A DNA stretch of 64,000 nucleotides from Pseudomonas sp. BGI-2 (lineage in GTDB: Bacteria > Pseudomonadota > Gammaproteobacteria > Pseudomonadales > Pseudomonadaceae): positions 1-64,000 of the forward strand of contig NZ_SISB01000017.1 of assembly GCF_004310295.1 (NCBI RefSeq), in the 5' to 3' direction. Below the pieces are notes generated by a model. That model did no database searches. It had not been told where the DNA came from and saw only the letters and a program-made list of their open reading frames with translations. The translations under genes and the position numbers were made by a program. Within the stretch, counting starts at the first letter, position 1, and every line of letters begins with the position of its first letter. Shown here one piece after another: positions 1 to 7,454 of this stretch.

Positions 1-63
1 GAGCACGAGTTCGGCAGCCTCGCGTTTGAATTCAGCAGAAAAGGAACGGCGTTGTTTGGTCAT
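1..63 (-). CDS. IS3-family transposase OrfA, N-terminal fragment (cut by window edge)
   Basis: Reading the minus strand from ATG at 63 gives 21 codons starting MTKQRRSFSAEFKREA and running off the left edge. This is the typical start of the small HTH subunit (OrfA) of IS3-family transposases in pseudomonads, which binds the element ends and is joined to OrfB by programmed frameshifting. An IS-end-like sequence lies just upstream at 84-127. The rest of the element is outside the window, so intactness cannot be judged. Confidence 0.75.
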   Translation of the reverse strand, partial: MTKQRRSFSAEFKREAAELVL

Positions 64-83
64 CTGACACCTCGATCTGGCGA

Positions 84-127
84 GCATTCTCGCCTAAATG
101 GGTGTCCGGTTTCATTAGACCACTACA
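84..127. mobile_element. Terminal end of the IS3-family element
   Basis: Read on the minus strand the sequence begins TGTAGTGGTCTAATG and leads within about 65 bases to the OrfA start at 63. A TG dinucleotide at the tip and a short leader before OrfA fit the left end of IS3-family elements. The exact tip at 127 is inferred; the matching inverted repeat and any target duplication are outside the window. Confidence 0.5.
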
Positions 128-252
128 TATCCCCCTTAATCAGATACCTACGCACTCAGCTCGATAGATGGGCCTGCGCTGCGGCGTGTCTAACCAAGCG
201 CATCCCCCGCCGCACCAGCTCACTCGACCGGTGAGCCTCCAGCCCTAAAAAA

Positions 253-2199
253 TTACTGCTTCGGTGGAACCTTCTTTGGTGGAATCAGAGCCGAGCGACG
301 CGTTCCAATCGATCTATCTGTAGTGGGCGTCGTGGGCCAATACGCCTTTGCCACGCTACCGGAAGCATTGGGATCTCGCGCCGGACGAGCGTGTGGTGCC
401 GAGCTAGATCCTGTAGGGCTTGGCGGGATCGGTCGTGGGGGAGTCGTACCACCAGAACCACCAGAACCACCACCAGGACTTCTCCCCTTGCCACCAGCAG
501 CGCCTAAAGCACCTAGCCGGCTAATCGCCATAACAGTTCCCACCGCACGTGTAACAAACCCACCGACACCACTGGCCGTGGCCATAGCCCCTGTCAGGCT
601 GCCAGCCAGGCCGCCCACCGAAACGCCAGTCAGACTTGATGCAATCCAAGTCGTAATAGCCAGCAGGATGGCTGCAATCGCTCCCATAAACCCGCGTACC
701 GCATCAAAGTCAGCACCTGATCCTGACCACCCGCTAGCAGCGGCAGCCTGGCCGATGGCAACAGCGGCCATAACGAGGGATACAGCCACAATTAGTGCGT
801 GTGCGAACAGCATCGCGATCACGGGGAAAAATAGGAGGGAGAGCCAACTGACCAATACTCCAACGCCACGCAACGGAGCCAGCAACAGCGCCAACGGCGC
901 AGCGAGTAATACGATCCAGAACAGCCACGCTGACAACAGTACGTATCCCGGCAGCAGGGTTTGAAGATCTAGCCAGCCAGACCAATCCTTGAACATTTGA
1001 ACACTGGCAAGAATTCCAGCTCCGATTTCAGCGCCATCCGGCGAAAGGCCGGTGGTTTTCTCCAGTGATCGCGTCATGAAGCGCTGCCAGGCCACGGCCG
1101 TGCTCACGGCGCCCACCTCAGCACTTACCCGCTGGCCACCTGCGATTGTTCCCCCAGCTTCTTTTAAGGCCAGGTAGGCCTGCTCAGCCCCCAACTGAGC
1201 AATTTTGTAGGCCTCCAGGCAACTGGTAGGTTGGAACATCATTGCATGATCATCAGCCCCGATAACCTGAGACGTCTGACCTGGAATCAACGTTATGGGT
1301 AGATACGAGGGTGTTGAGTCCGGCTGCCCGGCGAATAGCGCTTGCCAATGGACTTTGGTCGGCAGTGCATAACGGCCTCCCATAAAAGGACCGGCGCTGC
1401 CCAATGCTGCTATTCCTGCCTCACGGCGCGATTGAACCGAACCAAGGTCTACCGCTTTCTCAATCCCTTTCCGGGCGGCACCTCCACCCAGAAGGTAGTT
1501 AAGCCACCCGCCGTTTTCCTCAGCCGATCCGGTCATATAGGTCGTGATGCCGCCGCCCGCCGCCTTAGCTTGAGCAATCAGACTAATTTGCTCATCAGGA
1601 ATCCCCAACCCGCCGCCGCCGAGCAGGCCGACAGCATGCATCGCCTCAATTTTCGTCGCATGCTCAGCCCCTCCCAATTCGGCCCGACTCGGTGCACAGC
1701 TGGTGTTGTAGTCGTGTATCAATCGGGCCAAATCGGTGCCTTGATAGATCTGCGCGCCCCTCGCTGCAATGTCATCAACTGCCGCCTGTGCCGGCACAAT
1801 CGATCCCGCAATGGTGTGTTCGCTGAGGACGCCATCCAGAGCAGACCTGTACATGCGATGCACGGCCATAGCCACTTTCAGGGTCGTTGCCTGCGCATCA
1901 ATTAATGTAACCGAGACCCCGCTGGGCAACTGAACGGTCGCTGGTTTCATCCCTAAAAGCATGACAAAAAAAATGACCACGCCTCCCGCCAGGCCACGAG
2001 CCAGCCCGCCGTCGGCCACCCTCAACATAATCATGATCAGCCATATGATTCCCACGCTGAAGACCAGTGTTGAACTGCTGTTGTTAAGGGCGGTGAAAAT
2101 CGGCTGGGTGGCTGCGAGCATCGTCATGCCAACATCCTCCCAAAGCGCAAATATCCAGCTGAACCCCGCGTACCCCTCCGGGGTTGCAGAGGCGCTCAT
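253..2199 (-). CDS. TraG N-terminal-like conjugal transfer membrane protein
   Basis: The 648-residue protein starts MSASATPEGY at ATG 2199. That start overlaps the stop of the upstream small gene (ATGA), so I prefer it to the longer frame reaching 2589, whose extra N-terminus is shadow sequence. It has a hydrophobic N-terminal block (about residues 20-75), a long hydrophilic presumably periplasmic middle with several cysteines, a cluster of hydrophobic helices near the C-terminus, and a Gly/Pro/Ser-rich tail. This matches the layout of TraG-N/VirB6-like mating-pair proteins of integrative conjugative elements. The exact subfamily is uncertain. It implies the left part of the window is a fragment of a conjugative element. 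Confidence 0.6.
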   Translation of the reverse strand: MSASATPEGYAGFSWIFALWEDVGMTMLAATQPIFTALNNSSSTLVFSVGIIWLIMIMLRVADGGLARGLAGGVVIFFVMLLGMKPATVQLPSGVSVTLIDAQATTLKVAMAVHRMYRSALDGVLSEHTIAGSIVPAQAAVDDIAARGAQIYQGTDLARLIHDYNTSCAPSRAELGGAEHATKIEAMHAVGLLGGGGLGIPDEQISLIAQAKAAGGGITTYMTGSAEENGGWLNYLLGGGAARKGIEKAVDLGSVQSRREAGIAALGSAGPFMGGRYALPTKVHWQALFAGQPDSTPSYLPITLIPGQTSQVIGADDHAMMFQPTSCLEAYKIAQLGAEQAYLALKEAGGTIAGGQRVSAEVGAVSTAVAWQRFMTRSLEKTTGLSPDGAEIGAGILASVQMFKDWSGWLDLQTLLPGYVLLSAWLFWIVLLAAPLALLLAPLRGVGVLVSWLSLLFFPVIAMLFAHALIVAVSLVMAAVAIGQAAAASGWSGSGADFDAVRGFMGAIAAILLAITTWIASSLTGVSVGGLAGSLTGAMATASGVGGFVTRAVGTVMAISRLGALGAAGGKGRSPGGGSGGSGGTTPPRPIPPSPTGSSSAPHARPARDPNASGSVAKAYWPTTPTTDRSIGTRRSALIPPKKVPPKQ

Positions 2200-2525
2200 G
2201 CGGAACGCCTCATTAGCCACCAGCGCACAGCCAGAACCAGCCTCACCCCCCATAAACCGATCCACAGTACGCACAACGTGAAACCGATGAGTATCAGGTA
2301 CTGGGCGAATGGAGCGACCAGCACGTCGCCGGTTAGCTGCACCAGATCGTACTGTTCCAGGACGCGCTTTCCATACACGCCAGGCATTAAAAACATCGCC
2401 ACTATGTGGAAAAACCCAAGAACAGGCCCAAGTACGATGCCGGCCCAACCGGCCCATTTGGTGATCGCCGGCATACGCTCGTATGCCGCGTCCAAAACTG
2501 CTGCGATTTTTTGCCGTTTCGACAT
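2196..2525 (-). CDS. Small membrane protein upstream of TraG-like gene
   Basis: The 109-residue protein (MSKRQKIAAVLDAAYERM) has three strongly hydrophobic segments, near residues 27-48, 70-90 and 92-103, and a basic C-terminus. A GGGAG ribosome-binding site lies about seven bases before the ATG. Its stop overlaps the start of the TraG-like gene by four bases (ATGA), indicating translational coupling and a shared role, probably in the conjugation apparatus. I do not recognise the family. Confidence 0.65.
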   Translation of the reverse strand: MSKRQKIAAVLDAAYERMPAITKWAGWAGIVLGPVLGFFHIVAMFLMPGVYGKRVLEQYDLVQLTGDVLVAPFAQYLILIGFTLCVLWIGLWGVRLVLAVRWWLMRRSA

Positions 2526-2615
2526 TCGCCATCTCCCTCATTTGTGTTGGCTTTAGCCAGCCTAAAGGGGGAGCCCCTAGCATCTCCACTCAAGTCACTG
2601 CAGTTTCTATGCTGA

Positions 2616-2701
2616 GTCAAATTTATCGGTACAAGCCCGCTACGTAACGCGCCTAACCGGCGCTTTACATAGCGGGCTTCTATAACTTTCCTCAATTTGA
2701 C
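2616..2701. repeat. Long nested imperfect palindrome
   Basis: Three nested inverted repeats share one centre. The outer pair is GTCAAATT (2616-2623) with AATTTGAC (2694-2701). The middle pair is AAGCCCGCTA (2633-2642) with TAGCGGGCTT (2670-2679). The inner pair is GCGCC (2649-2653) with GGCGC (2659-2663). It sits in the divergent gap between the conjugation genes and the HTH-recombinase operon. It could be a terminator, an oriT- or recombination-type hairpin, or a small transposable remnant. No gene is seen here. Confidence 0.6.
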
Positions 2702-2759
2702 GCACAAATTAATGCGCAGGCAGATTTTTTTGCTAACCCCCTTCTCATAAACCTAAACT

Positions 2760-2787
2760 AGCCGGGCTTTAACCGCCCTGCCCGGCT
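2760..2787. repeat. Inverted repeat hairpin
   Basis: AGCCGGGC at 2760-2767 pairs perfectly with GCCCGGCT at 2780-2787 over a 12-base loop. No U-run follows on either strand, so a terminator role is doubtful. It is the first of a series of hairpins in this gene-free stretch. Confidence 0.55.
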
Positions 2788-3159
2788 GCTCCCCCCGTGT
2801 GATTCATGGGAGGGGCAATGGCAGAGAGGCCCTGCCCGCGTCATCGCTGGCAGAGCTTCATAGGCCTCGCGCTACGTCATCGAGCATGAAGCCATGGCCC
2901 CGACTACGCGTCGGGAACATCAACGATCAACAGAGGAGAAACAACAACCTAACCAGGTCGGCCAGACCAACAATGGCAACCGCACCTGAGCGGCCAATCA
3001 GGAACCAGCTCGGAGAATCCGAGTAGGCGTGATCAGTCCCCGCCTGCACTTCAGTGCAAAGGGGGGCGAACAGGCACAATGACCCATCCTCGGATGGTGT
3101 GTCGCTGAACCGCTACGGCGGTCAGACGTTCTTACAGATGAACTACTAGGCAATAACCC
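2788..3159 (+). other. Gene-free stretch with a cluster of tight hairpins (possible structured RNA leader)
   Basis: No convincing gene is present. Perfect short hairpins occur at 2832-2853 (CTGCC/GGCAG), 2900-2914 (CCGAC/GTCGG), 3009-3023 (CTCGGA, GAA loop, TCCGAG), 3045-3058 (TGCACT/AGTGCA, enclosed by CCCC and GGGG), 3084-3097 (CCATCC/GGATGG) and 3109-3122 (ACCGC, TACG loop, GCGGT). The last four lie within 115 bases just before the HTH-recombinase operon, so a structured 5' leader or a small RNA is plausible. Tetraloop-closed stems favour RNA over protein-binding sites. Function unknown. Confidence 0.5.
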
Positions 3160-3402
3160 ATGAGCGATTTCGATGCGGAGGCCGTCGCTGAACGCCTCAA
3201 GGCCAAGTCTCGGATGCGACGAAAAATCCGCACCTATGCCCAGCGGCAGTCGGTACTGGATGAGCATACCTTCGAGCTGCTGAAGCTCGATGTAGCTGGA
3301 TGCAATGCCATTCAACTGCAAGATTGGCTCTCCGAGCGAGGTGTTGCCGTCAACACCTCGACTATCTACCGCTGGCTATACCGGAACCGCGAGAGCAAGT
3401 AG
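3160..3402 (+). CDS. Small helix-turn-helix-like protein
   Basis: The 80-residue protein (MSDFDAEAVAERL) has a basic helical N-terminal half (KAKSRMRRKIR). A C-terminal segment resembles a helix-turn-helix: AIQLQDWLSERG, a short turn, then NTSTIYRWLYRNR, in which TIYRWL looks like a recognition helix. It ends two bases before the recombinase start, so the two are co-transcribed. It probably acts as a DNA-binding accessory or regulator for that recombinase. The exact family is not recognised. Confidence 0.6.
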   Translation: MSDFDAEAVAERLKAKSRMRRKIRTYAQRQSVLDEHTFELLKLDVAGCNAIQLQDWLSERGVAVNTSTIYRWLYRNRESK

Positions 3403-3404
3403 CC

Positions 3405-4334
3405 ATGGCCAAATTTGCCAAACCGGCGACGCAGGCAGCGTCCGTGATGAAGAAGCTGCAGGGCAGCCATATCAGATCGGTAGGGACTGTACGGAACTAC
3501 GAGGACCGACTGAAACAGGTCACGAAGTACCTCCAGGAAAACCGGCTCGGCAGCCTGCGGGATATGACTCCAACTCGCGCCTTGGACTACCTCCGGCAGC
3601 GTGCCGGAGTCGTTGGCCAGAAAACGCTGGACATGGAACGCCAAGCCCTCCAGGTCATGATGCAGCAAGTCACTCATCAGCTCCCACCAGGTCAAACCCT
3701 GGAGGTCATCAAGAGCACCGCACCGACAGCCCGCAAAGGGAAGGCAGGCCAGCCGACATTAGGTCGCCGACTGGCCGATCAGTCGAGGGCATACGCCCGT
3801 GAGCAAATGACCCTGATCGCCACCCGCCAGTCTCCCCACAATGCGCTCGCCACGGAAATTGCCCATGCCGCAGGCCTGCGCGCCCATGAGTTGTTAGGCC
3901 TGCGCAGAACGCACCACCAGGCGCCCGATGAACGCCCCGTGCATGAGATGAAATTTTTCGGCATCCGCGAAACAACCATCAGCTACACCGTCCACGGCAA
4001 AGGCGGACTCACCCGCGAGGTGCGCATTCCGATTCCACTGGCCAGACGCCTGGAGGCAACACGTCTGGCAGAGCCGCGTAACGTCAAAGATCGAAATATC
4101 GACTATCAGCAGTTTTACGGAATTGGAGGCGGTCAGCCCTGGAGCAAAAGTGTTAGCGCTGCCTCTAAAGCGGCTCTCGGCTGGTCAAACGGCGCGCACG
4201 GGCTACGCCACACCTATGCCCAGGAGCGCATGGCCACGCTGCAACGCCACCTCCCCCGAAAACAGGCCCTAGAGGTGGTTTCCCAGGAAATGGGGCATTT
4301 CCGCCCTGAAATTACCGAGGTCTACCTACGTTGA
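3405..4334 (+). CDS. Tyrosine recombinase (prophage/ICE 'integrase domain' type)
   Basis: The 309-residue protein starts MAKFAKPATQ at ATG 3405, two bases after the HTH gene; the longer frame from 3300 overlaps that gene and is rejected. The N-terminal half resembles a SAM-like core-binding domain. The C-terminal catalytic part shows an AHAAGLRAHELLGL segment (first Arg), HGLRHTYA (His-x-x-Arg), a GHFRPE motif and Tyr in VYLR at the extreme end. These are the expected R-H-R-H-Y residues. It is distinct from the P4-type integrase at 7451-8668, so the element encodes two recombinases. Its likely role is element excision or inversion, or resolution of element dimers. Confidence 0.75.
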   Translation: MAKFAKPATQAASVMKKLQGSHIRSVGTVRNYEDRLKQVTKYLQENRLGSLRDMTPTRALDYLRQRAGVVGQKTLDMERQALQVMMQQVTHQLPPGQTLEVIKSTAPTARKGKAGQPTLGRRLADQSRAYAREQMTLIATRQSPHNALATEIAHAAGLRAHELLGLRRTHHQAPDERPVHEMKFFGIRETTISYTVHGKGGLTREVRIPIPLARRLEATRLAEPRNVKDRNIDYQQFYGIGGGQPWSKSVSAASKAALGWSNGAHGLRHTYAQERMATLQRHLPRKQALEVVSQEMGHFRPEITEVYLR

Positions 4335-5071
4335 ACCTAAACGACCCCAGCTGGATAAGCAGCAGCTTGCTGTTTGTGATCGGCGTGCTCCTGATTGTGG
4401 CAATTGCGCTGGCACTGCTGTTCATCGAGGCCAAAAGAGCGAAAGCAAAGATCGCCGCCACCTTGGAGACCAGCGTGGCTCGACACAAAGTGTTGCTCCA
4501 GGAGCAACGTGCAGAGATCGGAATAATCGAGCAAAAGCATCAGGAGAAATTGGCAGTGGTTGCGAAAGCGCATCACAACGAAATGGAAGCCTTACGGGGG
4601 ATTCTTGCTATCTCTGATCAAGATCGGGATGAAGCGCTGAACACGACCTCCAGGGCTCAACGTCACGTCGACATGCTGCAAGAAAAAGTTGATCACTTCT
4701 CCACGTTAATGTCGTCATGGGCAGTGGGCAACGATGAGACGGCGACAGCTGTAATGCACGCTCTTAGAGCAGATCATGCCACCGCCAAGGAGCAAACTCG
4801 TTGGGGGCTCCCCTCGAATGGATGACATGCCTGCGTAGCCAAAAACCTTCTAGGGGAACCAGCAGAATTCATCGATGGCGTACAGAAAGCCCAATCTCTT
4901 GTGCTGAGAGCACTACTAAGGCATCAACCGACTGTCATGGACCAGCTACAAAAGTACGCTCTTCATATGGAAACACAGGAGTTCTTCCAAAGCCTCACGG
5001 TCGAACAACAACGAGCAATGAAAGCAGCTCTTGAAAATATGGTCGGTCCCGTACAGACAGAAAACTCCTAA
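4331..5071 (+). pseudogene. Membrane-anchored coiled-coil protein, reading frame split by in-frame TGA
   Basis: A frame starting at TTG 4331, overlapping the recombinase stop, encodes an N-terminal membrane helix (about residues 12-32) and then a long charged coiled coil. It stops at TGA 4823-4825 after 164 residues. The same frame then continues open for about 80 codons to TAA 5069-5071. The downstream part is protein-like (LLGEPAEFIDGVQKA, QEFFQSLTVEQQRAMKA). Either a nonsense mutation split a protein of about 246 residues, or the tail is a separate small gene without a clear start. Nearby frame changes cannot be excluded. Function is unknown; by position it belongs to the HTH-recombinase operon. 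Confidence 0.55.
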
Positions 5072-5226
5072 CCTCATTGCAGGGCGACAGGGCTCCAGTT
5101 CATTTGTGGATCGATATGGACGAGCGCCTTCGATTACAGATTGTCGTCGTGTGCAATGGCTAAGATCGCTTGAAAGCCACGCCGAACCTGACCTGCGCTC
5201 TGATCGGGGCGGCTGGCGAGGTACCC

Positions 5227-5402
5227 GTTTTAAATTTGTTTTAAAAGATTTAAAGATTTAGATTGAGAACAACAAATTAAAATGAATATTTTCAAGCACT
5301 TACGCAGTTCTCAGGTGGGCAATAGACGGAATTTGGTGGGCAATGTACGGGAGGTGGTGGGTAATGTACGGAGGTTGGTGGGCAATGTACGGATTATCCA
5401 CA
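5227..5402. other. Candidate iteron-type replication origin (oriV)
   Basis: Three adjacent parts make up a plasmid-like origin. An AT-rich tract at 5227-5299 contains repeated TTTAAA and GATTTA words, as in DNA unwinding elements. Four 17-bp direct repeats follow at 5314-5393. A perfect DnaA box TTATCCACA then lies at 5394-5402. The replication-initiator-like gene adjoins it on the minus strand, and the first three bases of the DnaA box are the complement of its stop codon. The order AT-rich region, iterons, DnaA box, rep is typical of theta-type iteron plasmids. Activity is inferred. Confidence 0.7.
5314..5393 (+). repeat. Four 17-bp iterons at 21-bp spacing
   Basis: Copies start at 5314, 5335, 5356 and 5377, exactly 21 bp apart (two helical turns). 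The consensus is GGTGGGCAATGTACGGA. Copy 1 has AGA in place of TGT-A at its centre, copy 2 ends in G and copy 3 has T at position 7. Regular phasing places all copies on one face of the helix, as expected for cooperative binding of a Rep protein. Confidence 0.85.
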
Positions 5403-6383
5403 GCCCGGATCTGCGCTCCTGCGTGTCATGATCAACTGCGGCCCGGACAGGCCAGCCTCTTCGTATAAATTATATTCGGGTAGGTTATCAGACCTAATGA
5501 GACGCCGTAGGATGCGACAAAATTCCTTGAAACAGGTCATTCCGCTTCGCTCATATATTGTTTTAAACCCCCACTGAGCTCTGTCATTTCCCGCTGCACG
5601 TCGAGCTAAACGATAGATGAAGCGAGCGATGGCTGAACCAATCAAGAAGTAGTCTTGATTAACAGTAAGAACCGCAGATCCATGACTATCGATCACTTGT
5701 CTATAGATCCAACTCGGTGCCTCAATCTCAACTCGATCTACTCTGCCGCTGACGGTTTCAGAAAGCACGCGATACCCACTAATTAGACTCTCACTTTTGA
5801 CCTCGCGCGTAACGCATTTAGAATTGCGCGAGGGGCGATGGAGCACGCTCTTGATCGTTGTTCCTTTCAAGCGATCTAATGCTGATTCGATTCTTTTCGA
5901 CTGATTGCCGCCATCGCCACGCTGACAAAATTTCAGAATGTCTGAGACGTGCGGCGTAAAAAGACGGCTCGGCATTGCACTTCGACCTCTTTTATAGAGA
6001 TTCATCGACTCGGTTAAATGCGAAATTAGCATCAGTACAATGTCGTAGTCCCAGATCGAAGCCATGCCATCTGGCCCGGCTTTTACTTCAATATATCCAT
6101 CTGCCAAGTCATAGCGCATGACTTCACCAGCACGACTTTCCCGTTTGGACATGCGAAACAGCGCAACATCCATAAAATGACGACTGTCTTTTGTCGAGAT
6201 GCCATCTGCCGAAACAAAAAAATCAGCTAACTCACCCTCCTCCGTCACAGCCTTGTTTATGCTAGTTCCACGCAGGCTACGAACCTGCTCGACCTCCACG
6301 TCTTGCGGTTTCACGCTGGAACGCTTGCTGTGTTCTTCTAGCTTGGTAAAGATCCGGCCAGCAATTGGCATAATTGCAGACAT
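5394..6383 (-). CDS. Replication initiator protein (RepA/RPA-like)
   Basis: The 329-residue protein (MSAIMPIAGRIFTKLEEHSK) resembles replication initiator protein A of plasmids and integrative elements. It has a conserved MDVALFRMSKRESR stretch, a YEVDIAL-like region (SIWDYDIVLMLISHL) and two winged-helix-like halves (SDILKFCQRGDGG; FKTIYERSGM). It is expected to bind iterons and open the origin, and four iterons plus a DnaA box lie immediately past its stop. Its start follows the alpA stop by two bases, so both are expressed as one transcript. Base composition is AT-richer than the core genes, which fits acquired DNA. Confidence 0.7.
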   Translation of the reverse strand: MSAIMPIAGRIFTKLEEHSKRSSVKPQDVEVEQVRSLRGTSINKAVTEEGELADFFVSADGISTKDSRHFMDVALFRMSKRESRAGEVMRYDLADGYIEVKAGPDGMASIWDYDIVLMLISHLTESMNLYKRGRSAMPSRLFTPHVSDILKFCQRGDGGNQSKRIESALDRLKGTTIKSVLHRPSRNSKCVTREVKSESLISGYRVLSETVSGRVDRVEIEAPSWIYRQVIDSHGSAVLTVNQDYFLIGSAIARFIYRLARRAAGNDRAQWGFKTIYERSGMTCFKEFCRILRRLIRSDNLPEYNLYEEAGLSGPQLIMTRRSADPGCG

Positions 6384-6385
6384 CG

Positions 6386-6589
6386 TTAACGAACGGATGC
6401 GCTAATTTTTTTTGCAATCCAGACATGAACTTGTTCAGCAGGCCATGCCACAGAATTCGCTCCAAGCGAAATCCCAGCAGGGAACTCGCCCGCCCGAATC
6501 AGGCGATAGATCTGGGATTTGCTCAGCCCCACCAGGGTGCAGACACTAGGAAGGCGAAGCAGTAGAGGTGAGACAGATTGACTAGCCAT
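6386..6589 (-). CDS. alpA: AlpA-family regulator
   Basis: This 67-residue protein has the AlpA/excisionase winged-helix pattern: LRLPSVCTLVGLSKSQIYRLIRAGEFPAGISLGANSVAW is covered by residues 11-49, then VHVWIAKK. An AAGGAGA ribosome-binding site lies about ten bases upstream of the ATG. AlpA proteins control integrase expression or excision of P4-like prophages and satellites. Here it sits between repA and the unknown gene upstream of the integrase, and probably co-regulates replication and excision. Confidence 0.85.
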   Translation of the reverse strand: MASQSVSPLLLRLPSVCTLVGLSKSQIYRLIRAGEFPAGISLGANSVAWPAEQVHVWIAKKISASVR

Positions 6590-6710
6590 CTGGACGGGTC
6601 TCCTTGGAACCGGATTGGATGGCTAGGGATTTAATGGCACCTCAAGCAAGCAGTCGTGGCAATTGCCAGTTTTTCAGGGAAATGCCAGAAATTTTCACAC
6701 CTTATGCAGA

Positions 6711-7454
6711 CTAACCTTCATCACCTTGAAAATGTCCCTTCATGAACTTCCTAAGGGTCTTGTGACTTTTCGGCATTTCAACTTCCGCAGCCTCTGCTAG
6801 CGACAGAATTGCCAAACAGGGATCAAAATTCTTGCGTACCGAACGGAGTCCTAAAGCACGACGCTTAATAGTATCTGCCCGCTTCCCAGATGCATCATCA
6901 AGGGGCTGCTCGGTATGAGCCTTATCAACCTCCTTGATTAGATTAATCAAACCGTTGACGATCAAGCTGATGGAGCCCAACTCTTTTGCTTGAAACTTCT
7001 CCCCTCCCTCACTTCCTTTAGCTCCCTTATCTGCATTACCGATCAACATGTAATCTGGGGGTTCAATTCCCGCATCCAGAATCCACTCACCAAGGGCGAC
7101 TCTAGACAAATATATGAGGCCGACTGGAATGTCTTTAGTGGAAGAATCGCTCTCACAGTATGAACGCACGAGGTCTTTATCAATCCCAGGTAGAGGATCA
7201 CACAAATCATCGAAGTATTTAATCAGCCCTTCAAAAAACAGTTTGTAAATCCTGTTTGAGCGTTGAGAGGAGCCTACCCTTCCGACCCAGAATATGTGAT
7301 CGGGCAGCGCCACTTTTCCTTGGCGCACGCTGTACTCCAAATACAATTCTTTGATCAGCTCATGTAGAGCGTGTGCAGCCTCTTGAGTATCAACCTCATA
7401 GTAACGAGCGTACTCAGACACCAGATCAGGTAGACGTATCAGATCATCATTCAT
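6711..7454 (-). CDS. Unknown protein translationally coupled to integrase
   Basis: I do not recognise this 247-residue protein. The start at ATG 7454 (MNDDLIRLPDLVSEYARYY) overlaps the integrase stop by four bases (ATGA), so I prefer it to the longer frame from 7625. It is mostly helical and soluble, acidic at the N-terminus, without obvious membrane segments or signal peptide. A low-complexity Gly/Lys stretch lies near residue 145, and the C-terminus (KSHKTLRKFMKGHF) is basic. Composition is AT-rich compared with core genes. Coupling to the integrase suggests a role in element maintenance or recombination directionality, but it could be cargo. Confidence 0.6.
   Translation of the reverse strand: MNDDLIRLPDLVSEYARYYEVDTQEAAHALHELIKELYLEYSVRQGKVALPDHIFWVGRVGSSQRSNRIYKLFFEGLIKYFDDLCDPLPGIDKDLVRSYCESDSSTKDIPVGLIYLSRVALGEWILDAGIEPPDYMLIGNADKGAKGSEGGEKFQAKELGSISLIVNGLINLIKEVDKAHTEQPLDDASGKRADTIKRRALGLRSVRKNFDPCLAILSLAEAAEVEMPKSHKTLRKFMKGHFQGDEG

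Noticed and set aside
52..234. 60-codon open frame at the left edge
   Set aside because: Overlaps the IS end, has no recognisable motif and lies opposite the OrfA start.
2633..2679. Possible integron attC site (GCCTAAC inside a palindrome)
   Set aside because: Only one core-like heptamer is present and it lies in the loop, not at the ends as attC requires; no integron integrase or cassette array is seen.
5314..5393. Possible CRISPR array
   Set aside because: Repeats are 17 bp with 4-bp gaps, far too short for spacers, and no cas genes are nearby; iterons explain it.
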